Origin: Tubulanus polymorphus
Taxonomy: Eukaryota; Nemertea; Palaeonemertea; Tubulaniformes; Tubulanidae
Assembly (NCBI RefSeq): GCF_964204645.1
Contig: NC_134026.1
Span: forward strand, 16,014,650 to 16,078,649
Length of the DNA: 64,000 nt
Direction of reading: 5' to 3'
Positions 25,506-36,126 of this stretch are shown in pieces. The notes below the pieces were generated by a model that was not told the origin of the DNA, searched no databases, and was given only the letters and a program-made list of their open reading frames with translations. Position numbers and translations under genes: made by a program. Position 1 is the stretch's first letter, and each line of letters begins with the position of its first letter.

Positions 25506-26810
25506 TTCGAAGAATGAAAACCTTAGCTATCGTCAAGTTGCAGTCATAAAGTCACGTGACAGGATCGGAAGATTTTCTTTTCAGATTGAGTGATACGCCT
25601 AAATGAAATAGGTCCACATACGTAATTCGCTTGTCTTAAGAATGTTATGATTACCATGATAGATATATTCAAATACTCTGAATAATATCATTTTCTAAAA
25701 TCATGCGTAATGAATGCCGATTTAGCGGTTGGTTAAAACAAATCATTACATCTACTCGCGCATAAATACACCATCAATGCTGAGCCTGTTAATGCGCCAG
25801 TACCCGTACGTACAGGCACACAAACGTTGATGCCGACACCGGCTTCCACTTCAAAAGTTAAGAACAAAATATTAGAAATATTTGTGATTCGATTTACACC
25901 AAATAAACCTTTAAAGTAAGGTATTTAGCATCGGGTATTCTGCCAAATACTCTAGATTGATACACTACATAGTTCTTCAAGCGAAGCGCATTTTTAGTGT
26001 AAACCAATTATGTTTATCGCCAAACAAACTTCTCTAATGGAATATCAATTTCTTTTCATAATTTGCCTTTCTTTTATGCGATTTATAATTTGTACATCAG
26101 ACTTTGCTTCTTCGAACCACAGGACTTTGAAGTCATCTTGTTCACAAAAAAAATATTTCATTTTCTTAAGGGACGCGCACCTTAAACATGGCGCCGCCAT
26201 TCATTACGCTAGTCACAATGTATCTCTACGCACATCAAACTCACTTGAAGTACAAGTGTTGATTTATGAGAAACGATCGAAATCCAGCAATTTGATTGGG
26301 AAAATAGCAGCACTACAGTTAAAAAATTTGATAAACCACCTCCGACTGTCTAATCATTCAAAAACTTTGCCTCCATATGGAACTATTTCCGCCTTATCAC
26401 AGGTGCACTCTGCCGCCGTGATTCGCGCATTCAACGTAGAAAATTTTCCCGCGGTCTTACTATCGACATTTTCTAATAATTCAGGGAAATATTTACAGAA
26501 AGCGAAATTTCACACTGCATTAATAAGATTAAAGTATTTTTTCATTTGACAAATCTTCGTCTGAAATCCCACCAACAAGTTTAAAGTGGTGACACGAAAA
26601 TGACGCCATCGACTCACTACCATCTTACAAAAAACACTCGGCTGTAGGGCTTGAGGGGTTTTGATGTTGTCCGTGTCCATCCTTCGTCTCTCCCTTATAC
26701 TTTTTGCCATTTTACAGTACTTTTTCACAGTAGGGCTACTTTTTTTGATTTGATATTTTCCAAATGCCTGCTTCTTGTGCCTGGCTATTACAACTATGCT
26801 GCTTCGCCCA
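25506..26810. other. Region with no confident gene
   Basis: A 179-codon plus-strand frame (26010-26549) lacks any domain, is flanked by nothing gene-like and has a shuffled composition, so I do not call it. The words GGACGCGCACC and ATGGCGCCGCCAT at 26172-26200 are locally CpG-rich. Confidence 0.3.
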
Positions 26811-26814
26811 GAGC

Positions 26815-26920
26815 CTGGTTTTACAGACTGTTATTACCTTTAACCCGGGGGCTAACTTAACCATTTTCAATTGAGTCAGCCCCTGGGTTAAAGGTAATAC
26901 CAGCCTATTAAACCGGTCCC
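26815..26920. repeat. Palindromic MITE-like hairpin
   Basis: Arms of ~40 bp: ATTACCTTTAACCCGGGGGC on the left faces GCCCCTGGGTTAAAGGTAAT on the right. The pairing extends outward (GGTTTTACAG versus CTATTAAACC) with some mismatches. The loop is ~20 bp. Confidence 0.8.
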
Positions 26921-27841
26921 AGTATTTCAGCTTTAAGTCAAGATTATTACTAAATAACCTAGCAACTATGGAATGCAACCGGTCGGTGGGGATAGGAAAT
27001 GCAGAAGAAAGCAATAAACGAGTTGTTATGCTCGTTCTGAGTGTTAGGAACCAACTTTTCTCATAATAGCCAGGAATTCGAAACTTTTTATCTTTGCGCG
27101 GTTTAGTGCCGTTTTTTTGTATTTTTCAAGATCGATCTTTAGTTGATTTGGTTGTTGGGAGGAATGTTTTTGTTTGCACTATAGAGAATATCATTGACAA
27201 ATATGCAAGATTTGGAAAATATAGCTTATTTCGCAAATTGGAAGGAGGACCTTGATATGATAATTAGCCATGTGCTCGAATTGCAAATTCAATCAAATTT
27301 AATTCTACAAAACAAAAATCCAATTCAATTTTATTCTATTGAACAAATTTACATAAATCCAATTCTATTCTGTTCTATTCCTCATTCAAATAAATAAGAC
27401 GAAGGAATTTTGATTGATCTGAGGTATTTGTTCCTGCTATCTGTATTTTGACAAATTGGCAATGGGTTATTGCCGTGGCAATTTAAATAGCAATGGGTTA
27501 TTGCCATTTATACATCGACTCAAAGACAGCATTTTAGTGAATCTCCAAAGCGATTTGAATAATAGTTCGTCCACTTAAATTTGGCTGCTGCAAACAACAA
27601 GAACTTAATAGCGCCGAATAATAGTCGTCAATCGTTTGACGGTAGAGTGCGTTAGGTCGAATTTGTCGGTGCGCCAGTGTTTGTGCGTTATGTATATATA
27701 TATATATATATTCATAATGGCGGACTGTTAGCAAACACTAGTCAGGAGCTCCTAAGCTAATCCATATTATAGACGTCCCGAAGAAGTTTTTCGAAGTTCA
27801 AAAGTGGTCAAGTAATCTAAGTACGTCGTTGTTATTGTGAA
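26921..27841. other. Gene-free stretch and LINE 5' UTR
   Basis: 27290-27390 is rich in CAATT/AATTC words. A short (TA)n lies at ~27693-27711. The last few hundred bases before 27842 are probably the 5' UTR of the LINE. Confidence 0.35.
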
Positions 27842-28905
27842 ATGGGAAAATCCAGAGGAAGACAGAAGAGGACAGCCTCAGATACTAGTGATACTAGTTT
27901 CAACAGTTTAGAATCCGAAGGGAAACGAACTGACCAGCGACCTTCACCCCAAAAGCACCTGGGGATAGGTGATCAACCGAGCATGGCAGCGACAGTCACA
28001 AATGGTGGACCCGGAACTGGGGACAATGCACATGCCGCCGATATTCTCGGACTATTGCATGGCATGTCAGAAAAACTAGACAAACTGGAGACGATCGAAG
28101 CCTCGATTCTTAGCCTGTCTGATAGCTTGGACGCGATAAAGAAACGAAGCAACGAGATGGATAAGAAGATCCACAGCGTTTCGGATGAAGTGAAATCGTT
28201 GCGCGAAGAAAACAAAAAACTCAACGATGTTGTCCTAGATCTCCAAATGCGTTCTATGCGGGATAATCTTCTTTTCTTTGGCGTAGAAGAAGCCAGAGAA
28301 GAGGTGCCAACCGAAGTTATCTACGATGTTCTCAAAGATAAAGCGAATATCCCTGACGCTAGAGAACGAATACGGTTCGCTCGGGTGCATCGCATAGGTA
28401 GATTTAAACCAGGATCTGATCGTCCGATAGTAGCTAAGTTCCAATACTTCCCCGATAGAGAGGAAGTCCGCGCGAAATACACAACCCTGTACGCAAACGG
28501 GATAAGGGTTACCCAGCAAATTCCGAAAGAAATACGAGAACGGCGCAAGGCATACAATGGCGTTGTTGAGAAATGAAAAGAATCAGGAACGAAATTTCAT
28601 TTTGTTAAAGACAATTGTTGTTCGTGAATGATAAGTTATACGAGCGTCCCGCGGGCCCATCTCGACCAGCGACGACTGATGAACCCCAATCACAATCGTT
28701 GACGACAAACAGCGTCCAAGATGCAGATAGGCACACCGCATCTAATACTCGTACGCATGATCGACAGACTACAGCAGATAGGGGTCATTCCGACCTACAA
28801 GATACGGCCAGCATGGATAACCACCTGAGTGAAATTCTTCAACAGGCACGCATCACTTTGGATAGCGATACCAACGGAAATACCCACACCCGCCCGCGTG
28901 AATAG
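27842..28905 (+). pseudogene. LINE ORF1 (coiled coil plus RRM-like nucleic-acid-binding protein), decayed
   Basis: 244 intact codons from ATG 27842. A basic N-terminus (GKSRGRQKR) is followed by a coiled coil (~68-137) and an RRM-like part starting RDNLLFFGVEE with RVHRIGRFKPG and RPIVAKFQYF, the usual L1-type ORF1p order found in many invertebrate LINEs. ORF1p binds the element's RNA as a chaperone. A TGA at 28574 ends the frame early. The next residues stay in register and then shift frame near 28612 into a further ~95 codons (LFVNDKLYERP, then a polar tail) that look like the missing C-terminus. So the ORF carries at least one nonsense and one frameshift change. The endonuclease/RT ORF follows. 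Confidence 0.8.
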
Positions 28906-28954
28906 GATACCGCTAGAGACGTCTACACCGAAAACACCCATTTGTAAATACGCT

Positions 28955-30558
28955 ACCTTAATATAAAGGGATTGTTCAGCAGGTCCGGGAAAACGAGAAC
29001 TTGTAAATTAGAAATACCCGAATTGAAAGGACAAATCGCAGAAAGTTACTTCTTCTTAATCGCAGAAACATGGAACTCAATAGATTCTGTATTTCCCGTT
29101 CCTAAAAACTTTTCGTACTATCAGAGTGTAAGAAAAAAAATCACCGCGTGCGCGCAGAAACTCCGGAGGACTTCTATTACTTTTCAAATCGGAATTACTA
29201 CCAGGTGTGAAATTGATACATAATGAAAATCCTGATGTCATATGGGTAAGGTTAAAGAAAGAGTTTTTCAAAACTGATAAAGATGTTTTTCTTTGCCTTA
29301 TTTACGCTCCATGTGATAGTATTAATTCATTTGATTTCTATGATAATTTGAGTTGCGAAATAATAGCAAATCAACTGGAGGGAAATGTGTTAGTGATTGG
29401 TGATATGAACTCCCGCACAAATAATCTATCTGGTTTACCCCCAGAATTTGACGATCATACTCCCTTTTAAGAACTAAGTAACGGCGTATATAACATTCTT
29501 GACAGATATAACATTAATCCGGACAGAATTTCATAAGATTCAATAGTAAGACCTGATCAAGCAGGAAGAAACCTCATAAATGTGTGTATGGGTTGTGACT
29601 TATTAATACTGAATGGCAGATCTCATGACGATAAAAACTGTGGCAAATACACCTGTCACCAGCCAAACGGTAAAGGTGTGGTTGATTATGTACTTTTGGA
29701 CTTTAATATGATCAGTTCACTGTGTCATTTTCGGATCTCTGATCATCAGCGATCAGCGATCATGCATTGCTTGAAATATCGTTAACTGGTCGTAACAATC
29801 ATACAACCAGTGGCGAAACACATTATGCGGGCGAGACTACGTGCCACAAATACAGATGGCGTAAGGGAAATGAGTCGAATTTCAAGCAATACCTTGGGTC
29901 ACTCGATGTCCAGCAGCAGCTTGATAATTTATTGAATAATGCCGTAAATGTACCTCATAACAATGACTCAATTAATGAACTAGTTGATGAATTTACGTCG
30001 GCATTACAATCGGCAGTCACGACAATACACGGGAAAGAAAATACATATACTAGGGCAAAAAAATCTTCGTACAATAAATCATGCAAAAGAGAAATTTATT
30101 TAGCCAAGCCACTCGACGATATAAACTTTTCTCAAATGAGTTAAATCCTTTTTGGTAAGAGAGGCCAGGACTAAATACAAACACACTATAAACAACGCTA
30201 AGTCGAAATTTGACGAGCAAATGCTCGATGAGTTACTGAATGACTTACAGTCGAAAAATTTTAGACAAATGTGGTCAAAATTTAGAAATAGTAATGTCGA
30301 TGATTCTACCCTTCCTGATATGCATGATTTGTACACTCACTTCAAAAATTTATCCTTTTCAACAGTGGATGATATTCATGCACCGGGTCAAGCAGATGTT
30401 AATCCCGATGACACGGGACATATCCTTGATCAACCGATCTCTCAGGATGAGATAACAAAGGCAATTAGGTCAATCAATAGAAATAAAGCCTCTGGTATCG
30501 ATGGTTTGAAAGGATAAGTATTTAAAAAAAAGCAATAACTAATACTATAATTCTTTAA
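28955..30558 (+). pseudogene. LINE ORF2, endonuclease and start of reverse transcriptase, truncated
   Basis: Reads in several frames. The APE-type endonuclease has LNIKGLF, then FLIAETWNS (catalytic Glu), VLVIGDMNSRTNNL (the GD.N motif), VVDYVLLDFN and ISDH. A linker rich in charged residues follows, then QPISQDEITKAIRSINRNKA and SGIDGLKG, the RT N-terminal motif. At least five breaks are visible (near 29150-29200, 29468, 29530, 29770, 30143). The RT stops at about 30558, where AT-rich Polinton sequence begins; palm motifs are missing. The layout fits a CR1/L2-like LINE. Endonuclease cuts target DNA and RT primes from the nick; this copy can do neither. Confidence 0.8.
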
Positions 30559-30646
30559 CTTAACTAAGCTAGTATTAACGTAAAGAGATACTAATATCAT
30601 TTTATAATACTTATAATATTTTTTTCGCTTTTTCCTCTAATATAAA

Positions 30647-31228
30647 TGTCAAAGAAATCGAGTAAGAATAATACCGATATTGAAAAAAACATTAGATGAT
30701 TTGGGCATTAGTGATAATAAGGATATTCCGACCAAAATTGAAAATAATATTCAAGTTAATAACAATAAAGATTATGAATACTATTTATATTGTAAACACC
30801 ATCTTGAGTTACTAATTGCCGGTGGGAAATCTAAAGAGTTTTTAACTAAGACCATTACTTTTCAAGAACTATACTCTATGAAACCAGATAAAGTAATAAA
30901 ATATTTTAAGATTTATGATGAGGCAAGATTGGCTCGAATAAATGATTCTATTTCAGATAGTATTGTCAAATGTTACTCTAAGTTATGCAACCGATTAATG
31001 TCAATTGATGATGAATGTAAATTATATAGTGATTTGAAAAATGACTATTTAGTTATGACTGAATTACAAAAATGGGTTGGATATGCTTCATTTCAATTAG
31101 GATCGGTTATGACATTAATTTCTACTGGCGTCATAACATTTTCGAATATCAAGCCTATGGAATATAAATCAGGTAAGAACGAAACAGATGTCGCCGTAAC
31201 ACAACCAAACGGCGAAACAGAAAATTAA
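30647..31228 (+). pseudogene. Polinton conserved small protein, frameshifted near its start
   Basis: Best start is ATG 30647. The frame shifts inside the A-run at 30682-30689 and then stays open to 31228 (about 180 codons). The body has YYLYCKHHLELLIAGGKSKE, MKPDKVIKYFKIYDEAR and LKNDYLVMTELQKW, ending with a hydrophobic stretch (SFQLGSVMTLISTGVITFSN). The role is unknown; I recall similar proteins next to integrase in invertebrate Polintons. First gene of the left arm, 25 bp before the next. Confidence 0.6.
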
Positions 31229-31253
31229 CCAGAACAAAAATTAACTAAAATAA

Positions 31254-31648
31254 ATGAGTGATGGTATTGCCGTACTGCACCCACACAGTGACGTAAAGAA
31301 AAACGCTAGATCAGAGAAACAAGTACAGTGGGCAAAGGAGTTGGGAAAAAGATCTGCAGAATTAAAAAAAGCTAGGAAAAAGAAATTAACTGATATAAAT
31401 GAGTCACAGACTTTATCTGATATTCAAATAATAATCCATCTCATTCTTCTAATGCTGGAGGTAATAATAAATTATATATTACAATTGGGTTAATCACAAT
31501 TATTATATTCTCTGGTGTAATATATAAATATAAGTATAAATCTGATTATAACAATAATCATTCCAATGATAATAAACCTATTATACCAGAAAATAAATCA
31601 AATGATAAAATCATTGAAACTAAATCTAAATTATTATTAATGGATTAA
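31254..31648 (+). pseudogene. Polinton small membrane protein, one frameshift
   Basis: Begins with MSDGIAVLHPHSDVKKNARS and a basic helix (QWAKELGKRSAELKKARKKK). The frame breaks near 31425; in the next frame a hydrophobic segment (LYITIGLITIIIFSGVIY) and a polar tail follow to a stop at 31646-31648. A basic N-terminus with one membrane helix suggests a membrane-anchored DNA- or RNA-binding protein. This is inference. Ends 6 bp before the integrase start. Confidence 0.55.
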
Positions 31649-31654
31649 AATAAG

Positions 31655-32739
31655 ATGAAAAAAGAACAATATTTAAGAGAGTTATATTATAACCCAGAAA
31701 GTGAAGTATCATATTCTAACGTTTCAGAATTATGGGATAAAATTAAATCCGATAAAGAAAATATAAAATATAGCGAATTAAAATCATGGTTACAAAATCA
31801 ACCAACATATCAAATCCATAAGAAAATGGATAAAACTTATTTAACAAGAAAAGTTATGGTTTCATATATCGATCAACAATGGCAAGCAGATTTAATTGAT
31901 ACGAAGAACTTAGAGGAATACAACAAAGGATATTTCTGGATATTGAATGTTATAGACATATTCAGTAGATACGCATGGTCAATTCCAATCAAAAATAAAA
32001 CTGGTATAGAAGTGACAAATGCTTTTAAATCAATATTTAAAGAAGCTATTCCAGATAAGATACAATTTGATGAAGGTAAGGAATTTTATAATAAACATTT
32101 TAAAAAACTATTATCTGATAACGATGTAGATTATTTTTTAACACATTCAGATAAAAAAGCATCTATTATAGAAAGATTCAATAAAACATTGAAAACTAGA
32201 ATGTGGAAATATTTTACTGCTAATGAAACATATAAATATATCGATGTGTTAGATGATTTAGTGAAAGGTTATAATAATTCTAAACATTCAAGTATTGGTA
32301 TGAAACCTATACAAGCTAGAAAAGAAGATAATTCAGAAATAGTTTGGAATAATTTATATGGAGCGTATGTAACACATGATTTCGGTGAACCTAAATTTAA
32401 AATAGGACAACACGTTAGAATATTTAAATATCGAAAAACATTTTATAAAGGTTATACCCCAAATTTTACAGAAGGAATATTCAAGATTAAAAAGATAATA
32501 TTAACTAAACCTTTTGTTTATAAACTAGAAGATTTAAAAGATGAAGAAATATTAGGTTATTTTTATGAACAAGAATTAACACTTGGACCAAATCCAGATG
32601 AAATAGAATACAAAACAGAAAAAGTATTAAAAACAAAAACTCTTAAAGAAAAAAGTATTCTTTGGTGAAATATAAAGGGTATGACGATAAATTTAATGAA
32701 TGGATTTTATCTAGTAAAATTAAAAGAATAAATGAATAA
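31655..32739 (+). pseudogene. Polinton integrase (DDE/rve) with C-terminal chromodomain, one frameshift
   Basis: Inserts the element's DNA into host chromosomes. The 337-codon main frame holds an N-terminal segment with SELKSWLQNQPTYQIHK, then the catalytic core with D79 (QWQADLID), D139 (IQFDEGKEFYN) and E173 (KASIIERFNKT), so all three acidic residues are present. An SH3-like part follows (KFKIGQHVRIFKYRKTF), with FTEGIFKIKKI and KLEDL. The stop at 32666 is caused by a one-base shift. In the next frame VKYKGYDDKFNEWI, a chromodomain tail, continues to 32739 and overlaps the start of the ATPase by 8 bp. Apart from this shift the gene is intact, so decay here is less advanced than in the capsid and polymerase genes. 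Confidence 0.9.
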
Positions 32740-33343
32740 AGATTTATTTATATTTGAACCGCATAATATGTTAGTTACTGGAGTAACCAACTGTGGTAAA
32801 ACACATTTCATATTAGACTTGTTAGAAACTATTTATAAGAATCATTTTGATAATATAATATTATTTTGTCCTACTTATGAAATGAATAAAACATATAATA
32901 GAGATATAGTTAAGATAATAAAGTTTATTATATTAGATCCTAAAACAGTAAAAGAAAATTTAGATAATTGTATAAAAATAGCAATTGATATTTATAAAGG
33001 ATCAAATACATTATTCATTATAGATTATTGCGCTAATTTACATGATTCAAAAGTTAGAGAAAGTGAGTTATGTTATCTAGCTTTCTCTGGGAGACATTTT
33101 TGGATAACAACATGGGTTTTAAATCAAAAATATAATTCAATTGTTAAAGACTTTAGGGAGAATATAAGATTTGTAGTTTTATTCTACAATAAAGATAGAA
33201 AATCTATGCAACAATCATTGGAAGAAAATCAAATTATACCTACTGAGTTACATGATGAATATATGAATAAATTAAAGAATAATAAAGGTTCAAAATTATT
33301 ACTGAGGCTTCAATTTCCATATGAATATAAATTTATAAAATAA
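32732..33343 (+). CDS. Polinton packaging ATPase (A32-like FtsK/HerA), open but with altered Walker B
   Basis: 203 codons, the only full-length core gene without a break. It would drive genome packaging into capsids. Walker A is GVTNCGKTH (17-25). Walker B is TLFIIDYCAN with D98; the next residue is Tyr99, where most family members have a second acidic residue that activates water, so hydrolysis may be impaired. A WVLNQKY segment (sensor region) and a hydrophobic strand FVVLFY follow. The length fits the family (~200-250). The start overlaps the integrase tail by 8 bp, as in a compact viral gene cluster. It ends at the convergence point of the two gene blocks. Confidence 0.88.
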   Translation: MNKDLFIFEPHNMLVTGVTNCGKTHFILDLLETIYKNHFDNIILFCPTYEMNKTYNRDIVKIIKFIILDPKTVKENLDNCIKIAIDIYKGSNTLFIIDYCANLHDSKVRESELCYLAFSGRHFWITTWVLNQKYNSIVKDFRENIRFVVLFYNKDRKSMQQSLEENQIIPTELHDEYMNKLKNNKGSKLLLRLQFPYEYKFIK

Positions 33344-33477
33344 CCTCAGTAAAAGATATTTCAAATAATACGTATTAGATACGTATTAAATAAGTATTAG
33401 ATACGTATTAGATACCTTAATGCTTAAAACCCACTTTTTTATTAACTATTATTTTATACAATTTTCAACCAATATTA
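33344..33477. promoter_or_regulatory. Convergent intergenic region with short direct repeats
   Basis: Plus-strand and minus-strand gene blocks meet here. The sequence holds four to five near-identical words ACGTATTAGAT/ACGTATTAAAT at 33369-33412. Repeats at the meeting point of two opposed transcription units could serve termination or polyadenylation; this is inference. Confidence 0.4.
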
Positions 33478-34400
33478 TTATTTGAGATAAAAATCACTAT
33501 CTGAATCACTTTCATCCCTAGGCCTTAACAATCTATTCAATTTCTCTACCGTATCTTCTTCAAATGCTTCATTATAATCCTTTTTCATCCTATTTACCGA
33601 ATCTTTATCAATAGTTTTTTTATTTTTATACTTTTTCATCCTCCCTAACGCATCATCAATAGTTTCTTCTTTATCTTTCGCCTAAAGTGTGTCCGCATAA
33701 CCTTTAATATCAATATGCTTATCTGTAACTATATTTTCATTATCATCTTTCTTAGTGTTTGCTCCTAATATTTCATTTACAATGTTTGATCCTAATATTT
33801 TATTAGTATCGGTTAAATCTAATTCATCTTTATTAGGCCAATGTTATTTCGAATATAACATCTTCTTGAATTGCATATTTATACAAAGGCGCATTATTAT
33901 TTATCAATTCAAAGTCTAATGGAATTTTATATTTGCTTCCATAAATCTTTTTTATCTGTAGCATTAGTTACTACTGCATTATTGGCTTCAGATCTTAATT
34001 TATTTTGGTTTTCTGATTGGATTCCTTGAAATATCATATTATTTCTATTTTCTTTAGTTAACCATAAATCTTTTTAATGCATGGATAAATTATTATCATT
34101 TATAATCATTTAATGAGAAAACTTTTTCTGGTCCAATCTTTACAGCTAATTTTTTAATCAAATATCTCCCAACATTATCAACATAATTATTATTATTACC
34201 AGTTACTTTTATATCGGCTGATAAATAAATACTATTTGGAACATAAAAAGTATTTGTGTTAATCGAGGAATTCTAACATATAAAGTTTCATCGCGATTAA
34301 TATTAGAAGGGTTATGAGTAATTATATGATGAGATCTTTCTGCTTTAATAGCATTAGATATTCTAGAATTCTTAGAAGGATTGATATAACTCCCACTCAT
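33478..34400 (-). pseudogene. Polinton major capsid protein gene, N-terminal half, joined to another gene's C-terminus
   Basis: Starts at ATG 34400 with MSGSYINPSKNSRISNAIKA. In successive frames come NPSNINRDETLYVRIP, NVGRYLIKKLAVKIG, DLWLTKENRNN, IPLDFELINN and DVIFEITLA, the layout of the first jelly roll of the double-jelly-roll capsid protein. At ~33843 capsid-like sequence ends. In the next frame a different charged helical tail follows (NKDELDLTDTNKILG, KGYADTL, DYNEAFEEDTVEKLN), with one internal TAG near 33681, ending at 33478. So about half the capsid gene, and the start of its downstream neighbour, appear deleted. At least four frame breaks. Non-functional. The capsid call rests on motif order remembered for the family. 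Confidence 0.7.
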
Positions 34401-34420
34401 TTATTTAACAAAAAAATTAA

Positions 34421-35873
34421 TTATTTATTTTTTATCATATTCACTAACCCAAAAATAATTGCACTTACAACTGTAATTAAAAATAAAATAATATGTTCAG
34501 CAGCAAAGTTAAGAATATTCCCAGCAGATTTCAATTTAAAACCAACAATTGATGCTATAACTCCGGGTAATGCTGCAGCAGATTTTTTAAATAGTTCCCA
34601 TAAATATTTTGCGAATTTTTTTTAACCATCCTTAACTTTATCTTGTATAGAATTATTATCATTCGGAGGTTTATCCGGTTTATTGGGAGTAGGAGAAGAT
34701 TTCAATGAATTTGATATAGCTAAACCTATTGTTGTGAATACCATAGTTACAGCTGTTAGAATTGAAAGAATTGTGATACCTTCTAACTTAAATAATAATC
34801 TTATTCTATCTTTTAATGATATTTCAGAATTTGGTTTTATTAGATATCTTTTAAAAACATCTTTTAACCTTTTAAAATTATTACCATATTCTTTTAATAA
34901 TATATCTCTTTCTTCTTTCTGAAATTCTATATTATATTCTAATTTTTCAATTTCATTTTCTAAATATGCATTTCTTTTTTTAAATTCAATTTCTTCAATA
35001 ACTTTATTATCTCTATCTAATTTTAGTTGTTCTGATTCTTTTCTTGATTTAAATAATTCATCTTCTAACGTTCTAATTTTTAAATCTCTTATACTTTTAT
35101 CATGCGCATATTTATCAGCTTCATTTTGTATACTAATAATTTCTCTAATTGCTTTATCAGAAAATATATTTAAACTTCTAATTCTTGTTTTGTTGCATCA
35201 AGTAATCCATTTGGTAAAAGTTTTTCAGTTTGAACTTCGTTTGATTTAAGTCTACTAGTTTTGGAAGTTATATTCTGTTCAGAAGTTGTTTCTGTTTCTA
35301 AATTATTATTATTATCGATTGTTTCAAATAATTTTTCAATTCTTTGTTTAAATACTCTTCTATTTAGAAATATATCTGCGTCGGTAACATTTTCTATTTC
35401 ATTACTATTTCTTATTCTTTTAATTCTATCTGGTCTAATTTTCCAAAAGTTGATTCTGCTAATATTTTGTTTTGATTTTTATAAGAGATATCAATATAAT
35501 AATCATCTTTCAAATTATAATAATATTCACCATCTAAAAATTCTAAATCTTGTACTAAAAGTCTAGCGCCTCTATCATTTATATTATATCCAGATTTTTC
35601 AAATAAAGGTTTATTTATAAATTCATTATATTCTAAATTCTATCTTACTAAATCTGGATCTTCATTTTCAGAATTTATTCTCGATCTAGTTCTTCTATCA
35701 AATTCATTTGTTGATTGGCCTTTAGAACCACTATATGCTAAATTACAATTATATGCTGATTCATCATCATTATCAATATTAGTTTCTACATCATTATAAT
35801 CATCATCAATATATCCTTCATTATTATTTCCCATTTCTCCCATTTCATAATCTTCTACACCTTCTACATCCAT
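34421..35873 (-). pseudogene. Polinton coiled-coil membrane protein, broken
   Basis: Begins MDVEGVEDYEMGEMGNNN, a very acidic N-terminus, with a stop at 35640-35642. Further frames give a charged region, then a long coiled coil (about 35165-34870, rich in K/E/L), a hydrophobic segment (GITILSILTAVTMVFTTIGL), a Pro/Asn-rich linker, a stop at ~34622, then SAAALPGVIASIVGF and a last hydrophobic stretch to 34421. Two membrane segments and a coiled coil suggest a virion-membrane or assembly protein; the function is not known. I recall related proteins beside the capsid gene in other animal Polintons. Breaks: two stops and at least two frameshifts. Confidence 0.6.
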
Positions 35874-35889
35874 TTACATAATAAAAAAA

Positions 35890-36126
35890 TTAAAATTTAA
35901 AATATAATATTCCTCCGATTACAATTCCTATACAAGTTAAAGCTAATTTAGCATTTTCATGGGATTTATTATCATTATCAGTTTTAATTATATCATGTTG
36001 AATATTATCAGTTTTGATATTTTCTGTAGTATTGTAATCTTTTATTTTAGAATCATTATTTAATCTAATATTATTAGTTTTAGTTTCTGTTGATTGAATA
36101 TGTTTTTTATTTTTTTCACCTTCCAT
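35890..36126 (-). CDS. Small Polinton protein with C-terminal membrane anchor
   Basis: 78 codons, open. A polar, Asn/Lys/Thr-rich body (~55 residues) is followed by a C-terminal hydrophobic helix LALTCIGIVIGGILYF. A tail-anchored form fits the many small membrane proteins of this block. The start overlaps the end of the upstream gene by 11 bp. No known function. Confidence 0.5.
   Translation of the reverse strand: MEGEKNKKHIQSTETKTNNIRLNNDSKIKDYNTTENIKTDNIQHDIIKTDNDNKSHENAKLALTCIGIVIGGILYFKF

Noticed and set aside
26010-26549. 179-codon plus-strand frame
   Set aside because: No domain, unusual composition, no splice or poly(A) context. A chance frame in repeat-rich DNA is more likely.
34314-35566. 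Plus-strand frames of 79-103 codons within the Polinton
   Set aside because: They lie antisense to the capsid and coiled-coil genes, which explain the region better by motif content.
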